Shown one piece after another: positions 19,070 to 28,107 of a stretch of DNA of 64,000 nucleotides. Source of the stretch: Gammaproteobacteria bacterium (GTDB taxonomy: Bacteria > Pseudomonadota > Gammaproteobacteria > Pseudomonadales > Pseudohongiellaceae); contig RFVC01000005.1 in NCBI GenBank assembly GCA_009922595.1, forward strand, positions 1 through 64,000, written 5' to 3'. How positions within the stretch are numbered: position 1 is the first letter of the stretch; each line of letters opens with the position of its first letter. The position numbers were made by a program, and so were the translations under genes. The notes beneath the pieces were generated by a model. It made no database searches, was not told where the DNA came from, and was given only the letters and a program-made list of their open reading frames with translations.

Positions 19070-19519
19070 ATGACGACACGGCCGCCTTTGGAAAAAAACC
19101 TGCCTCATGCGCTGATTTTTGCCGGGGCACTGCCCTTTATTGCCGGGGCCGGACTCTTGCTGCTTGGTGTCTCAACCCTGCCCCTGCTTGGCAATGTCAC
19201 TGAGGCCACAGCAGCCTATGGTCTCGTGATCACGGTTTTTCTTACCGGCATACACTGGGGGCAGCAGCTTTCTCTCGGAAATGCCGCCCCGGGACTCTTC
19301 ATCAGCAGTAACATCATCGCCGTGATGGTCTGGCTGTGCTGGCTGATGCTGTCACCAGGACTTTTCATGGTGGTGCTTGCCCTACCCCTGGTTGCCCTTT
19401 TATGCATAGATTTCATGCTTAACCGCAACCGGGTAATTGACAAGGACTATTTCCGTTCACGGGTCATCATCACGACGATCGTTATTTGCTGCTTGGTAGT
19501 GGCATCCGCCTCGTCATGA
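19070..19519 (+). CDS. DUF3429 membrane protein
   Basis: 149 residues, five predicted membrane helices, and the conserved segment FLTGIHWGQQLSLG near residue 62 typical of DUF3429. The family is of unknown function. Its stop overlaps the next gene's start (ATGA at 19516), so it is translationally coupled to the FAD oxidoreductase. It heads an operon of four genes divergent from gpx. Confidence 0.85.
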   Translation: MTTRPPLEKNLPHALIFAGALPFIAGAGLLLLGVSTLPLLGNVTEATAAYGLVITVFLTGIHWGQQLSLGNAAPGLFISSNIIAVMVWLCWLMLSPGLFMVVLALPLVALLCIDFMLNRNRVIDKDYFRSRVIITTIVICCLVVASASS

Positions 19520-20508
19520 AAAACGTAGCAATCATTGGTGCAGGCCTTTCCGGCCTCGTACTAGGAAAGCGTTTACGCGAGCATGCACAGGTCACCCTGT
19601 TTGAAAAATCACGCGGCGTCAGTGGACGTTTGGCAACAAGAACTATTGGCGATTATGAGTTTGATCATGGTGCCCAGTTCCTGACCTCACGCAGCGAGGC
19701 TTTCAAGAAATTTCTTACTCCTTATATAGACAGTGGAGACGTCACAGAATGGCAGCCGCACGTTATTACACTCGCGGCTGGCGAAAAGTCCTATACCCGC
19801 CAGTGGTTCGAACCCCATTTCGTTGGCAGTCCAGCCATGACCAGCCTGTGTAAGAAACTTGCCGTTGAACAGGATATTGAATTCAAGGTACGCATTACTG
19901 AGCTGACCCAAGGTGAAAATGGCTGGTCACTTCAGACCGAGGATTCGAAGATAGAAACCGAGTTTGACTGGGTGATCAGTACGGCACCTGCTCCGCAGAC
20001 ACGACAGCTGCTAGGCGGCCTCATCCCAGAAGAATTGCTCTCAGGAGAAGGCGGGCTGGACAGTGTGCACATGTCACCATGCTTTGCCCTGATGCTAGGA
20101 TTCGAATCGTTACCAAAACTCCACTTTGATGCCGCAAGGGTCAAACACTCGCCGATTGAATGGATCATGCTGAACTCGAGCAAAGCCGGTCGGGGAGCCG
20201 CGTCAACCCTGGTGATTCAAACCAGCAATGAATGGGCACAGGGAAACCTTGAACGTCCCCAGGAGGAGGTCACGGCAATCCTTCTAGCCGAACTTGAGCA
20301 GCTGCTGCCAGTCTCCCTGCCTGACCATGACGCTATCTCCCTCCAGCGCTGGCGCTATTCACGCGTCGAGCAGTCCATGAAACAGGATTATCTGCTGGAC
20401 GCCGAAACCAGGCTTGCTGCCTGCGGTGACTGGGCGGTAGAGGGTCGCGTGGAAGGCGCCTTCACCAGCGCTGAAAGACTGGCGAGCGCATTGGAGCTCC
20501 TACTATGA
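19516..20508 (+). CDS. Renalase-like NAD(P)/FAD-dependent oxidoreductase
   Basis: About 330 residues. The dinucleotide-binding motif KNVAIIGAGLSGLVLGKRL opens the protein. EFDHGAQFLTSRS (about 50-62) is typical of the COG3380/renalase-like group, and the C-terminal ACGDWAVEGRVEGAFTSA is the second FAD-contact region. ATG at 19516 is chosen because it starts right at the Rossmann motif and overlaps the previous stop. Substrate unknown. Relatives occur in photolyase/ChrR-type stress regulons. Its stop overlaps the following SDR start by four bases. Confidence 0.87.
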   Translation: MKNVAIIGAGLSGLVLGKRLREHAQVTLFEKSRGVSGRLATRTIGDYEFDHGAQFLTSRSEAFKKFLTPYIDSGDVTEWQPHVITLAAGEKSYTRQWFEPHFVGSPAMTSLCKKLAVEQDIEFKVRITELTQGENGWSLQTEDSKIETEFDWVISTAPAPQTRQLLGGLIPEELLSGEGGLDSVHMSPCFALMLGFESLPKLHFDAARVKHSPIEWIMLNSSKAGRGAASTLVIQTSNEWAQGNLERPQEEVTAILLAELEQLLPVSLPDHDAISLQRWRYSRVEQSMKQDYLLDAETRLAACGDWAVEGRVEGAFTSAERLASALELLL

Positions 20509-21224
20509 ACATTGCGATCATTGGTGTTTCCGGCGCAATCGGCAGTGCACTGCTAGAACACTATCTGGCTAATGGAAAGACCACCGAGATTTTTGCTTTC
20601 TCGCGTACACCCATAGAGCATCCAGATGAACGGGTCAATGCAGTCAGTCTAGATCTGACAGATCAAAAAAGTATTGAAAAAGCCGCCGCTCGTATTTTTT
20701 CGCAAAGTCTCGACCTGGTCATCGCGGCAACGGGCATGCTTCATGACAAGAGTGAAGGACAGCTGCAGCCGGAAAAAACCCTCAAGCAGCTGAGCGCTGA
20801 GAACATGGCCGAAGTATTTGCAGTGAACACCATCGGCCCGGCCCTGCTGCTGAAATATTTTTTGCCGCTGTTAAAGCGAGACAGCAAATCAGTCTTTGTC
20901 GCACTGAGCGCACGCGTAGGCAGCATCAGTGATAATCGATTAGGCGGCTGGTATAGTTACCGCGCCTCCAAGGCAGCACTGAACATGCTGATCAAAACCG
21001 CTGCCATAGAATACAACCGACTCAATAAGCAAGCCGTCATCGCGGGCCTGCATCCAGGCACTGTCGACAGCGGCCTGTCCAAACCTTTCCAGGCCAGGGT
21101 GCAGGAAGGCAAACTGTTCAGCCCGAAAAAATCTGCGGCACACCTGGTCTCCGTTCTTGAAAACCTAAAGCAGAAAGACAGCGGTAAATGTTTTGCATGG
21201 GACGGGCAGGAGATTCCGGCCTGA
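20505..21224 (+). CDS. Short-chain dehydrogenase/reductase (CsgA/C-factor-like)
   Basis: 239 residues. The cofactor motif GVSGAIGSAL (residues 7-16) replaces the usual TGxxxGxG but keeps the glycines. NTIGPALLLKYF follows, and the catalytic Ser (ALSAR) and YxxxK motif appear as YSYRASKAALNM. LHPGTVDSGLSKPF is typical of the CsgA-like SDR subgroup found near photolyase genes. Overlaps the upstream oxidoreductase start-stop. Substrate unknown; it probably acts with that enzyme. Confidence 0.87.
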   Translation: MNIAIIGVSGAIGSALLEHYLANGKTTEIFAFSRTPIEHPDERVNAVSLDLTDQKSIEKAAARIFSQSLDLVIAATGMLHDKSEGQLQPEKTLKQLSAENMAEVFAVNTIGPALLLKYFLPLLKRDSKSVFVALSARVGSISDNRLGGWYSYRASKAALNMLIKTAAIEYNRLNKQAVIAGLHPGTVDSGLSKPFQARVQEGKLFSPKKSAAHLVSVLENLKQKDSGKCFAWDGQEIPA

Positions 21225-21250
21225 CCGGAAGCCTCTCGAATTACCTGCTG

Positions 21251-21535
21251 ATGTCAGACACCAGACCAACACACTGCAACCTGTGCCAGCGTCAAATTGA
21301 ACTGACCTTTCATCACCTCGTGCCCAGGAAAGTGCATCGGCGTACTTTTTTTCGTAAGCATTTCAGTCGACAGGAATTATCTACAGGCATTTATATTTGC
21401 CGCAAATGTCACAGCGGCATCCACAAGCTCTTCAATGAAATGCAGCTGGCTAAGGACCTAAACACACTGGACAAGCTGCGTGAAAATCCTGACATTTCTA
21501 GGCATGTCGCCTGGGTGACTAGGCAAAAGAGCTGA
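21251..21535 (+). CDS. HNH endonuclease-like protein
   Basis: About 94 residues. A zinc-finger-like CNLCQ is followed by THFHHLVPRKVHR-like His-rich sequence (as encoded, FHHLVPRKVHR) and CRKCHSGIHKLF, the HNH pattern of two CxxC pairs with the catalytic His-His. ATG at 21251 (MSDTRP) is preferred; an earlier ATG lies within the SDR gene. The family is widespread as a small stand-alone protein with no defined role. It is the last gene of the DUF3429 operon. Confidence 0.75.
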   Translation: MSDTRPTHCNLCQRQIELTFHHLVPRKVHRRTFFRKHFSRQELSTGIYICRKCHSGIHKLFNEMQLAKDLNTLDKLRENPDISRHVAWVTRQKS

Positions 21536-21643
21536 ATAGCCCTTCGGAGCCAAGTTTTCATTGAATTGTCATGATTTAAATTGGTATGCCCCACGAATTT
21601 TTGGAATACTGCTTCCCGATTTTTACCCCTTGCCTTCAACCTG

Positions 21644-23863
21644 ATGAATAAAGCAGTAAATCTACCCTTCTCAGCACTTCTGTTGCTTGCCGGATCACTG
21701 CTGTCGGTGCCTATCTCAGCCCAGAACCAGGCGGGCGTTGAGGACAAGCGGATCCGAGGCGTTCGCGTTGATACGGCACCGGTCATCGATGGCATCCTGG
21801 ATGATGAAGTCTGGGCGTCGGCCGAACCTATAACCGAGTTTCACCAAATACGCCCGGGAGACGGGACACCAACATCGGAACCAACCGAAGTCAGGGTGCT
21901 GTATACCAGTGACGCCATCTATATTGCGGCAAAAATGGACGACAGCGATCCCGAGTTGATTGCCACGCCCACTCTGCGCCATGGACAGGGCCTGGGTCCG
22001 GATGACCGCCTGATTGTCATTCTTGATCCGTTTAACACGCGCCGAACCGGGTATAGGTTTGAAACTAACCTGAACGGTGTACGCCACGACGCCCTGTATA
22101 CCCAGATAAATTCCTTTGACGCCAACTGGTCAACTATCTGGGAAGTTCAGACCAGCACCTACGAGAACGGCTGGATCGCAGAAATAGAAATTCCCTTCAT
22201 GTCGCTGCCGATGGATCCAGCGACTGAGGAATGGGGCTTTAATTTTGGCCGCGGCATTCGTCGCCGTAACGAGGAAATGGCATGGGTCTCATTCAACCGA
22301 CAGTTTAATCCGAGCATCGCCGGCACGCTCACTAACATGCGCGATATGAACCAGGGCCTTGGTTTTGAGATCGTGCCTTCCCTGGCGCTCGTGGACAGCA
22401 AGAATTTTCCCTCCGGCACAACAGATGATCAGACCAATCCTTCACTGGACGTGTTTTACCGACTGACGCCTTCATTGAATGCAGCGCTGACAATCAATAC
22501 CGATTTCTCTGCGGTGGAAGTGGACAACCGGCAGGTTAACCTGGACCGCTTCAATCTATTCTTTCCGGAGCGGCGTGCATTCTTCAATAACGATTCGGAC
22601 CTATTCCAGTTCGGCAACATAGGCAACGTCGGCAACGCGGCATCCAATGACAGCTCTGAGCAAAATGCCCGTCCATATTTTTCACGAAAAATTGGCCTTG
22701 GTCCGGGCGGTTCACCGGTTGACATTGAATATGGCGGCCGGATAAGCGGCCGGGTGGGTCGCTGGAATATTGGCACCCTCGCCATCGAGCAGGATGGCTT
22801 TGGTGATGTTGACCCGACCACCCTGTTTATCAGCCGCATTTCCGCCAATGTCCTGGCGGAATCCAACGTCGGTTTCATCATTACCGATGGTGATCCCACC
22901 TCCAACCTGGACAACTCTGTTTACGGTGTCGACTTTCGCTACCTAAATACTCGCTTGCCCAGCGGTGTAGCCCTTGAGGGGGATGCCTGGTTCATGCAGT
23001 CAGATACCACCGGTCTGGAAGGCAACGATGCCTCTTTTGGATTTGGTCTTCGCTCTCCCAACAACCAGGGCTGGCGTGGCGGCATCAATTACAAGGAAGT
23101 GCAGGACAACTTCAACCCGGCCATGGGTTTTGTGAACAACAGCGGAATTCGTGATATCCAGGCAGATGTGGGTTATACACACTTCTTCGAATCCGGCAGC
23201 TTCCTTCAGCAGGTACAGTTTTCCTTTGATGCCCAACGAGTGAATTTCATTGATGGCGGCGCCCAGACAGAGAAACTGCGCTTCACGCTGTTCGAAGCCT
23301 CGACAAATACCCGCGACAGCGCCCGCCTGCGCGTGGGCACAAACCGGGAAGTGGTGTTAAACCCCTTCGTGATCTATAGCGAACCCGGTCGGCAGGTGGT
23401 AGTCGAAGCCGGTGATCATCGCTTTAATCGCGGCGGTTTTCGCATGCAGTCAGGCAACCAGCGTCCCGTTTCCTTTTTCCTGGGTGGTGGTACCGGCGGC
23501 TTCTATAACGGTGACCGGGACAATATCACCGGAAGACTGCGCTGGCAGAGCCGCAAGTTCATTGTCGAGGGGGGTTATGAATGGAACGACATTTCCCTGC
23601 CCGGCGGCGACTTCATCACGCGGCTAATCACTCTGAACTCCGAGTATGCCTTCAACAGCACGCTGTATTGGGTCACGCTGGTGCAGTACGACAACGTCTC
23701 TGAAATCATTGGGGTTAATACTCGTCTGCAGTGGATACCCAAGGCCGGCCAGGAGGGATTTATTGTACTTAACTACAACATGGAAGACAGGGACAAGGAT
23801 AATGATTTTAGTTCACTGTCCCGTGACCTGAGCCTGAAATTTACCTATACATTCCGCTTCTAA
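21644..23863 (+). CDS. DUF5916 outer-membrane-like protein with CBM9-type N-domain
   Basis: About 739 residues with a signal peptide (MNKAVNLPFSALLLLAG..PISAQ), for which ATG 21644 is the natural start. Residues about 40-200 form a carbohydrate-binding-module-9-like domain (APVIDGILDDEVWASAEPI, AIYIAAKMDDSDPE, GYRFETNLNGVRHDAL). The rest is a beta-rich region ending in aromatic FTYTFRF, consistent with an outer-membrane barrel (FFPERRAFF is a DUF5916 hallmark). Likely an outer-membrane protein of unknown ligand; members often sit near peptidase or transport genes. Confidence 0.8.
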   Translation: MNKAVNLPFSALLLLAGSLLSVPISAQNQAGVEDKRIRGVRVDTAPVIDGILDDEVWASAEPITEFHQIRPGDGTPTSEPTEVRVLYTSDAIYIAAKMDDSDPELIATPTLRHGQGLGPDDRLIVILDPFNTRRTGYRFETNLNGVRHDALYTQINSFDANWSTIWEVQTSTYENGWIAEIEIPFMSLPMDPATEEWGFNFGRGIRRRNEEMAWVSFNRQFNPSIAGTLTNMRDMNQGLGFEIVPSLALVDSKNFPSGTTDDQTNPSLDVFYRLTPSLNAALTINTDFSAVEVDNRQVNLDRFNLFFPERRAFFNNDSDLFQFGNIGNVGNAASNDSSEQNARPYFSRKIGLGPGGSPVDIEYGGRISGRVGRWNIGTLAIEQDGFGDVDPTTLFISRISANVLAESNVGFIITDGDPTSNLDNSVYGVDFRYLNTRLPSGVALEGDAWFMQSDTTGLEGNDASFGFGLRSPNNQGWRGGINYKEVQDNFNPAMGFVNNSGIRDIQADVGYTHFFESGSFLQQVQFSFDAQRVNFIDGGAQTEKLRFTLFEASTNTRDSARLRVGTNREVVLNPFVIYSEPGRQVVVEAGDHRFNRGGFRMQSGNQRPVSFFLGGGTGGFYNGDRDNITGRLRWQSRKFIVEGGYEWNDISLPGGDFITRLITLNSEYAFNSTLYWVTLVQYDNVSEIIGVNTRLQWIPKAGQEGFIVLNYNMEDRDKDNDFSSLSRDLSLKFTYTFRF

Positions 23864-24060
23864 TAATTCGGATGACCCTGGGATGGATTCTCACTCCGAC
23901 CCCCTCAATTTAGCTAGGCGTTTTTGATTTTAAGATAACCCCTCCAATCAAACGCATCGGGACCTAGGCCCAAATCCAGCTGCACTCACTTTGTTGGACT
24001 TCACGACCTTTCCCCTTTATCTTTCTTCTTCTGCAACATCAAACTTAAGAGGGGAAATTC

Positions 24061-25374
24061 ATGCAAAAACTGATTCTGCTGGCAACAGCATTTCTTGTCT
24101 TTTCCATTACTGCTCATGCACAGCGAGGATACATGGCGCCAAAGAATGCGCCTACTGAACCCACAACCATTAGCATACCTGCCATTGAACCCAACAATGG
24201 CCCGGGGACCCCTTACAACTCAGCCCTGGGTCAGTGGCCAGGCTACGATATGGAGCACTTCGACTATATCGCCGATGAATACATTATCTCCGGAATGGCC
24301 GATGGTGAGCCGTACCGAACTCGGCTGAACGTGCGCAGACCGCGCGACATGTCTCGCTTCAGCGGTCTCGTACTGGCTGAGCCCATGCACCCCGCAGGAT
24401 TTGCCCACGGGTTTGAGCACAGCAGCGTTTATATTATGGACGCAGGCCACATTGCTGTTGAGGTGGTTGGCATGGGACTGGAGCATGCTACCGGTCACAA
24501 CCCGGAACGCTATGCCGACCATCGGGTCAGCAACAACCAGATCAGTGAACTTCTCGCACAGATGGGCGCTCTCTTGAAGAGTGACAGCAGCCCCATTGCT
24601 GACAGCGGTATGCGCAAGGTAATTCTTTTTGGCACGTCGGCCACCTCACGCATGCTGACTGACTACCTGACCCAGGCCTACCCCTTCTTCAAGCTTGCTG
24701 ATGGTAGCAATATCTACGACGGCTTCATGCCGACATCCAACGGCAGCCGCATCCTACCCGTGGAAGAGCCCATGATCCAGATGCCCACCCAGCATGAATT
24801 CATGAACGTGGCGACGGCGGTCCAGGATGGTGACGAACCGGGCAACCAGTTCCGTAATTTCGAGTTCACCGGCATTGGTCACCTGATGGCGCGTCACAAT
24901 CCTCGCATGACACCGGAGCTCTGTGTGAACAAACCCACCGAGTACCCGCTGGAGCTATATTTCTCCGTGGCCCTACATCACCTCTTTGAGTGGGTCGACA
25001 AGGGCATAGAGCCCCCACGTGGCGACCGAGTTCTGCTCGACCGCAACATGGACAACGACGGCTCCCTAATGGTGCTGGATGAACACGGCAACCCGCTTGG
25101 CGGCATACGAAACCCCTATGTCGATGTGCCCTTTGCGACCTATATAGCCGGCAACTCTCTTGAAGACGGTCAGGATCCCTCCATGTCAGTGGTCTGTCGG
25201 CTGTCGGTATACGAGATACCTTTCACGGCCAGCAAGATGCGTGAACTCTACGGCAACAAGGAAAACTTCCTACGTCAGTTTGAGTCTAACCTCAATTCGC
25301 ATGAAGCCGCGGGCTGGTCACTGCCTGTGTACCATGATCTGATCATGGCCGATGCCAAGGCCATCCAGTTCTAG
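24061..25374 (+). CDS. Secreted alpha/beta hydrolase domain protein
   Basis: 437 residues with signal peptide (cut after HAQ, about residue 20) and a strong ribosome-binding site (GAGGGGA). It matches the large 'alpha/beta hydrolase domain-containing protein' family by NVRRPRDMSRFSGLVLAEP and the nucleophile region ILFGTSATSRMLTDYL (Ser near 197). A His/Asp pair lies in the C-terminal half. The substrate is unknown; the fold and export suggest an esterase acting in the periplasm or outside. A 197-bp gap before it holds no gene. Confidence 0.75.
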   Translation: MQKLILLATAFLVFSITAHAQRGYMAPKNAPTEPTTISIPAIEPNNGPGTPYNSALGQWPGYDMEHFDYIADEYIISGMADGEPYRTRLNVRRPRDMSRFSGLVLAEPMHPAGFAHGFEHSSVYIMDAGHIAVEVVGMGLEHATGHNPERYADHRVSNNQISELLAQMGALLKSDSSPIADSGMRKVILFGTSATSRMLTDYLTQAYPFFKLADGSNIYDGFMPTSNGSRILPVEEPMIQMPTQHEFMNVATAVQDGDEPGNQFRNFEFTGIGHLMARHNPRMTPELCVNKPTEYPLELYFSVALHHLFEWVDKGIEPPRGDRVLLDRNMDNDGSLMVLDEHGNPLGGIRNPYVDVPFATYIAGNSLEDGQDPSMSVVCRLSVYEIPFTASKMRELYGNKENFLRQFESNLNSHEAAGWSLPVYHDLIMADAKAIQF

Positions 25375-25425
25375 GCTGCACGCACCTCGGCAATCCAGTG
25401 GCTCATCCATAGCGTATTTAACGCT

Positions 25426-26100
25426 ATGAAAACAACAATGAAGAAATTCAGATCGGCAATAACAGCTGTCATATTGCAGCTGTTGCTGTCGCTCACCCTG
25501 ACACTTTACGGAACAACAGCCATGGCAATTGAAGAGCCTGCCTATAGCATCATTGAAAGCAATGACAAAATTGAGTATCGCCAGTACCAACCTTTCATCA
25601 TTGCCGAGACACTGATTAAAGACGCACGCGATCGCGGTGATGCTAGCTCAGTTGGGTTTAGACGCCTATTTGGCTATATCAGCGGTGACAACACCGCGCA
25701 GGAAAAAATTGAGATGACGGCCCCGGTTATCCAGGCCGACAGTAAGCCGCGCGGCGAGAAAATTGAAATGACCGCCCCGGTACAGCAGACCGAAACCGAG
25801 GAGGGCTGGCTTGTAGCTTTCGTCCTGCCTCTTAGTTATTCCATCGACACCGCACCCATCCCAACCAACCCAAAAGTGCAGTTGCGCCTAATTGAACCCC
25901 GCACGATGGCAGTGATCAGTTTTTCAGGGCGCTGGACAGAAAAAAATGTCAGGCGCCATGAAAAGGAGTTGATGGAATTCCTTGAGGAAGAAAAGGACAT
26001 CATCATAGGCAAAACCGAGTTTGCCGCTTACAACGCTCCGTTTGTTTTACCATTCATGAGACGCAACGAAGTTATGGTGCAAGTTCTAACAGAAAAATAA
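25426..26100 (+). CDS. SOUL heme-binding family protein
   Basis: 224 residues with an N-terminal signal or anchor (about 8-29). The SOUL/HEBP fold is clear: EEPAYSIIESNDKIEYRQY at the start of the mature part, GFRRLFGYISGDN, a doubled KIEMTAPV motif (about 87 and 110), and VAFVLPLSYS. Bacterial members are exported proteins of unclear role, possibly tetrapyrrole binding. It ends at a strong bidirectional terminator shared with the convergent SapC gene. Confidence 0.87.
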   Translation: MKTTMKKFRSAITAVILQLLLSLTLTLYGTTAMAIEEPAYSIIESNDKIEYRQYQPFIIAETLIKDARDRGDASSVGFRRLFGYISGDNTAQEKIEMTAPVIQADSKPRGEKIEMTAPVQQTETEEGWLVAFVLPLSYSIDTAPIPTNPKVQLRLIEPRTMAVISFSGRWTEKNVRRHEKELMEFLEEEKDIIIGKTEFAAYNAPFVLPFMRRNEVMVQVLTEK

Positions 26101-26112
26101 ATAAAAAGTTGT

Positions 26113-26141
26113 AAAAAAGCCGGTCATAGACCGGCTTTTTT
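26113..26141. terminator. Bidirectional rho-independent terminator
   Basis: AAAAAAGCCGGTC (26113-26125), loop ATA, GACCGGCTTTTTT (26129-26141): a perfect 13-bp stem whose A and T runs make it functional on both strands. It lies between the convergent SOUL and SapC genes. Confidence 0.93.
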
Positions 26142-26152
26142 ATGCAGATTTA

Positions 26153-26956
26153 TTATGCGTCAGAAGGGTCGGCTGCCGCGGCAGACTTACCTGCCTCTAT
26201 CTGTGACGCCACGGTCTGCGCTGGAGGACGGATATTCTTTTTGCGTAATAACTTATCCAAGGACTCAAGCGACATGATGTGATTATGGATACACTCCAAA
26301 GCACCACTTTTACGTAACTCAAGGAACTTATCATCCGATAGCTCACTGAGTTTTTCTCTATCTACAACATAGAACCCACTGACGTCATGATTCTCCCCGG
26401 TCTCGGAATTCTTAACCGTCAGCGTCTGCGGAATCAGAAGCCCCATTTCCTCTAAGGTCTTTACAAACAGCTTGGTCCTTTCCTCCTGTTGCCAGACGCG
26501 AACCAGGAATTCCTTAACGTTCTGCATCCACTCGGTTTCAGTGCCGTCATCATTAAAGACCAGGTTGCCCTCTTCCTTGTTGACAACACCGGCTTCCTCG
26601 TAGATTCCAATAAACAGTCGTTCCTCGTTTTCAGGGTCTGGCTGAACAGCAAAAGGATAACAACGCACCGAAGCAGGAAAATAGCCTCCCTGCCAGGTAT
26701 TGTTTTCAACAAAAAGATTTTCGTTTGGCTCTATACCCCACATGACCGCAGCAAAAAAAGTGCCCGTGTCGGGGTCTTTAACAAAAATAATGGGGAAATC
26801 CACGCCTGCCTTACTGAACTCGGGCGTGTAGATCTTTGCAAAGTGACAAGGGGCTATGTGACTGGCATCGCCTATATCTTTTACCTTTACACCTGCGTGT
26901 GCAGACGAGGTCAAAGAAACCGGACCCTTTAACATTTCAGGGGGTTGTTCGGCCAT
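26153..26956 (-). CDS. SapC family protein
   Basis: About 267 residues, no signal peptide. DFPIIFVKDPDTGTFFAAVMWGIEPNENLFV and WQGGYFPASVRCYPF (quoted in parts) match the SapC family, named after a Campylobacter S-layer-associated gene. C-terminal part is Ala/Pro-rich. In marine proteobacteria these genes often accompany TonB-dependent receptors and carbohydrate genes; the biochemical role is unknown. ATG 26956 follows AGGAGA at a good distance, better than the in-frame TTG at 26959. Confidence 0.85.
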   Translation of the reverse strand: MAEQPPEMLKGPVSLTSSAHAGVKVKDIGDASHIAPCHFAKIYTPEFSKAGVDFPIIFVKDPDTGTFFAAVMWGIEPNENLFVENNTWQGGYFPASVRCYPFAVQPDPENEERLFIGIYEEAGVVNKEEGNLVFNDDGTETEWMQNVKEFLVRVWQQEERTKLFVKTLEEMGLLIPQTLTVKNSETGENHDVSGFYVVDREKLSELSDDKFLELRKSGALECIHNHIMSLESLDKLLRKKNIRPPAQTVASQIEAGKSAAAADPSDA

Positions 26957-27048
26957 CAAGAATTCTCCTGTAATTTCGCTATTCGTTCAGCGGAAACGGT
27001 AGTAAAAAATAAAGGTAGGAAGTATACCAAGACATAGGCAGCTAGCCA

Positions 27049-27939
27049 CTAGACATTATTTTGCCTAGGCTTGATGACCCTCCTCCACCAGATAATACTG
27101 CCGCTGATTATCATGAAAGCAGGAATGGAGGTGACAAAAATCCAGGCCCAGCGAGCAAAGGGGTTCTGCCCTCCCGGCCGGGCAAAATGAATATCGCGCA
27201 GAAAGCCCAAAAAACCTTCCCCCGAGCGCCCCGAATTCATGCCCAGGGCTTCAAGTAGGTACGCCATCTCACGCGGAAACCCCAGCTGGTAGCCGGTCAC
27301 ACCGTAGGCAAAGATGAGAATCAGAAACCAAAATCCAAAAAAGCTGTGTAGCTGCCAGAGCATCGAGCGGGTACTGCCCGATACAATGATCAGTCCCTCC
27401 CACCAGCGTCGTTTACCTTGCCACCAGATCACCAGGCCGGTTACGGCCATCAAAATAAAGACAAGGCCCAAAGCCCCATTGATTCGTCTGCCCTGCTCTC
27501 GCGGTAGGCCAAGCTCATAGTGAAGACCGGCTACCCATTCAACGGCCTGAATTGGCCAGGGCCTCGCAGGCCCAATATCCTCACCGGTGTACTGGTTAAA
27601 GTAATGAGGAATGAATTGGTTGTCTTTCTGCAAGACAATATAGGTGGCCTCTTCGGGCTCATAGCCCTCGACGGTAAAGCCCAGCGTATAGCCCTCATAG
27701 ACTTCAGCCATCCGCTCTTTCAGGGTCGATCCGGTCAGGGGCTCTGCGTCCGACGGCTCTAGGAATTTCGGTTCAAACCAACTATAGAACGGCGATTTCA
27801 GCAACAGTGCCGTCCCGCTCAGGGATACCACAAGAATGTAAAGAGCACATGCCAAGGCGAACCACAGATGAATTTGAAACAATATGCGACGAATCAACGT
27901 GGTCTGCGGTGCTTGAAAAAAACGAACAAGAGGATTCAT
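27049..27939 (-). CDS. PepSY-associated transmembrane protein
   Basis: 296 residues with four predicted membrane helices (about 22-44, 163-183, 205-225, 270-290). HLWFALACALYILVVSLSGTALL and an LHYELGLPREQGRRINGALG segment (in parts) are typical of the PepSY_TM/PiuB-like family, often linked to siderophore uptake or ferric reduction. The periplasmic loop holds a PepSY-like region (GYTLGFTVEGYEPEEATYIV). No reductase domain is present. It lies alone on the minus strand, divergent from the FadL gene. Confidence 0.85.
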   Translation of the reverse strand: MNPLVRFFQAPQTTLIRRILFQIHLWFALACALYILVVSLSGTALLLKSPFYSWFEPKFLEPSDAEPLTGSTLKERMAEVYEGYTLGFTVEGYEPEEATYIVLQKDNQFIPHYFNQYTGEDIGPARPWPIQAVEWVAGLHYELGLPREQGRRINGALGLVFILMAVTGLVIWWQGKRRWWEGLIIVSGSTRSMLWQLHSFFGFWFLILIFAYGVTGYQLGFPREMAYLLEALGMNSGRSGEGFLGFLRDIHFARPGGQNPFARWAWIFVTSIPAFMIISGSIIWWRRVIKPRQNNV

Positions 27940-28027
27940 TTATCGTGGTTCCGATTTTTTGAAGTCATATTACACAATTCTTACTCTAAAACTACATTCT
28001 AAACATTTGTAATGCATATGTTTTTCC

Positions 28028-28055
28028 TTGCTGTCAGGGTAATAACTGCTAGAAT
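28028..28055 (+). promoter_or_regulatory. Sigma-70 promoter for fadL-like gene
   Basis: TTGCTG (28028-28033), a 16-base spacer and TAGAAT (28050-28055), with TG one base before the -10 (extended -10). It is 50 bp upstream of the ATG. Confidence 0.5.
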
Positions 28056-28107
28056 CTCCCCCCTTTTAATCTCAGGCCTTCGATTACAAAAAGGTAGTTC
28101 AACCCAT

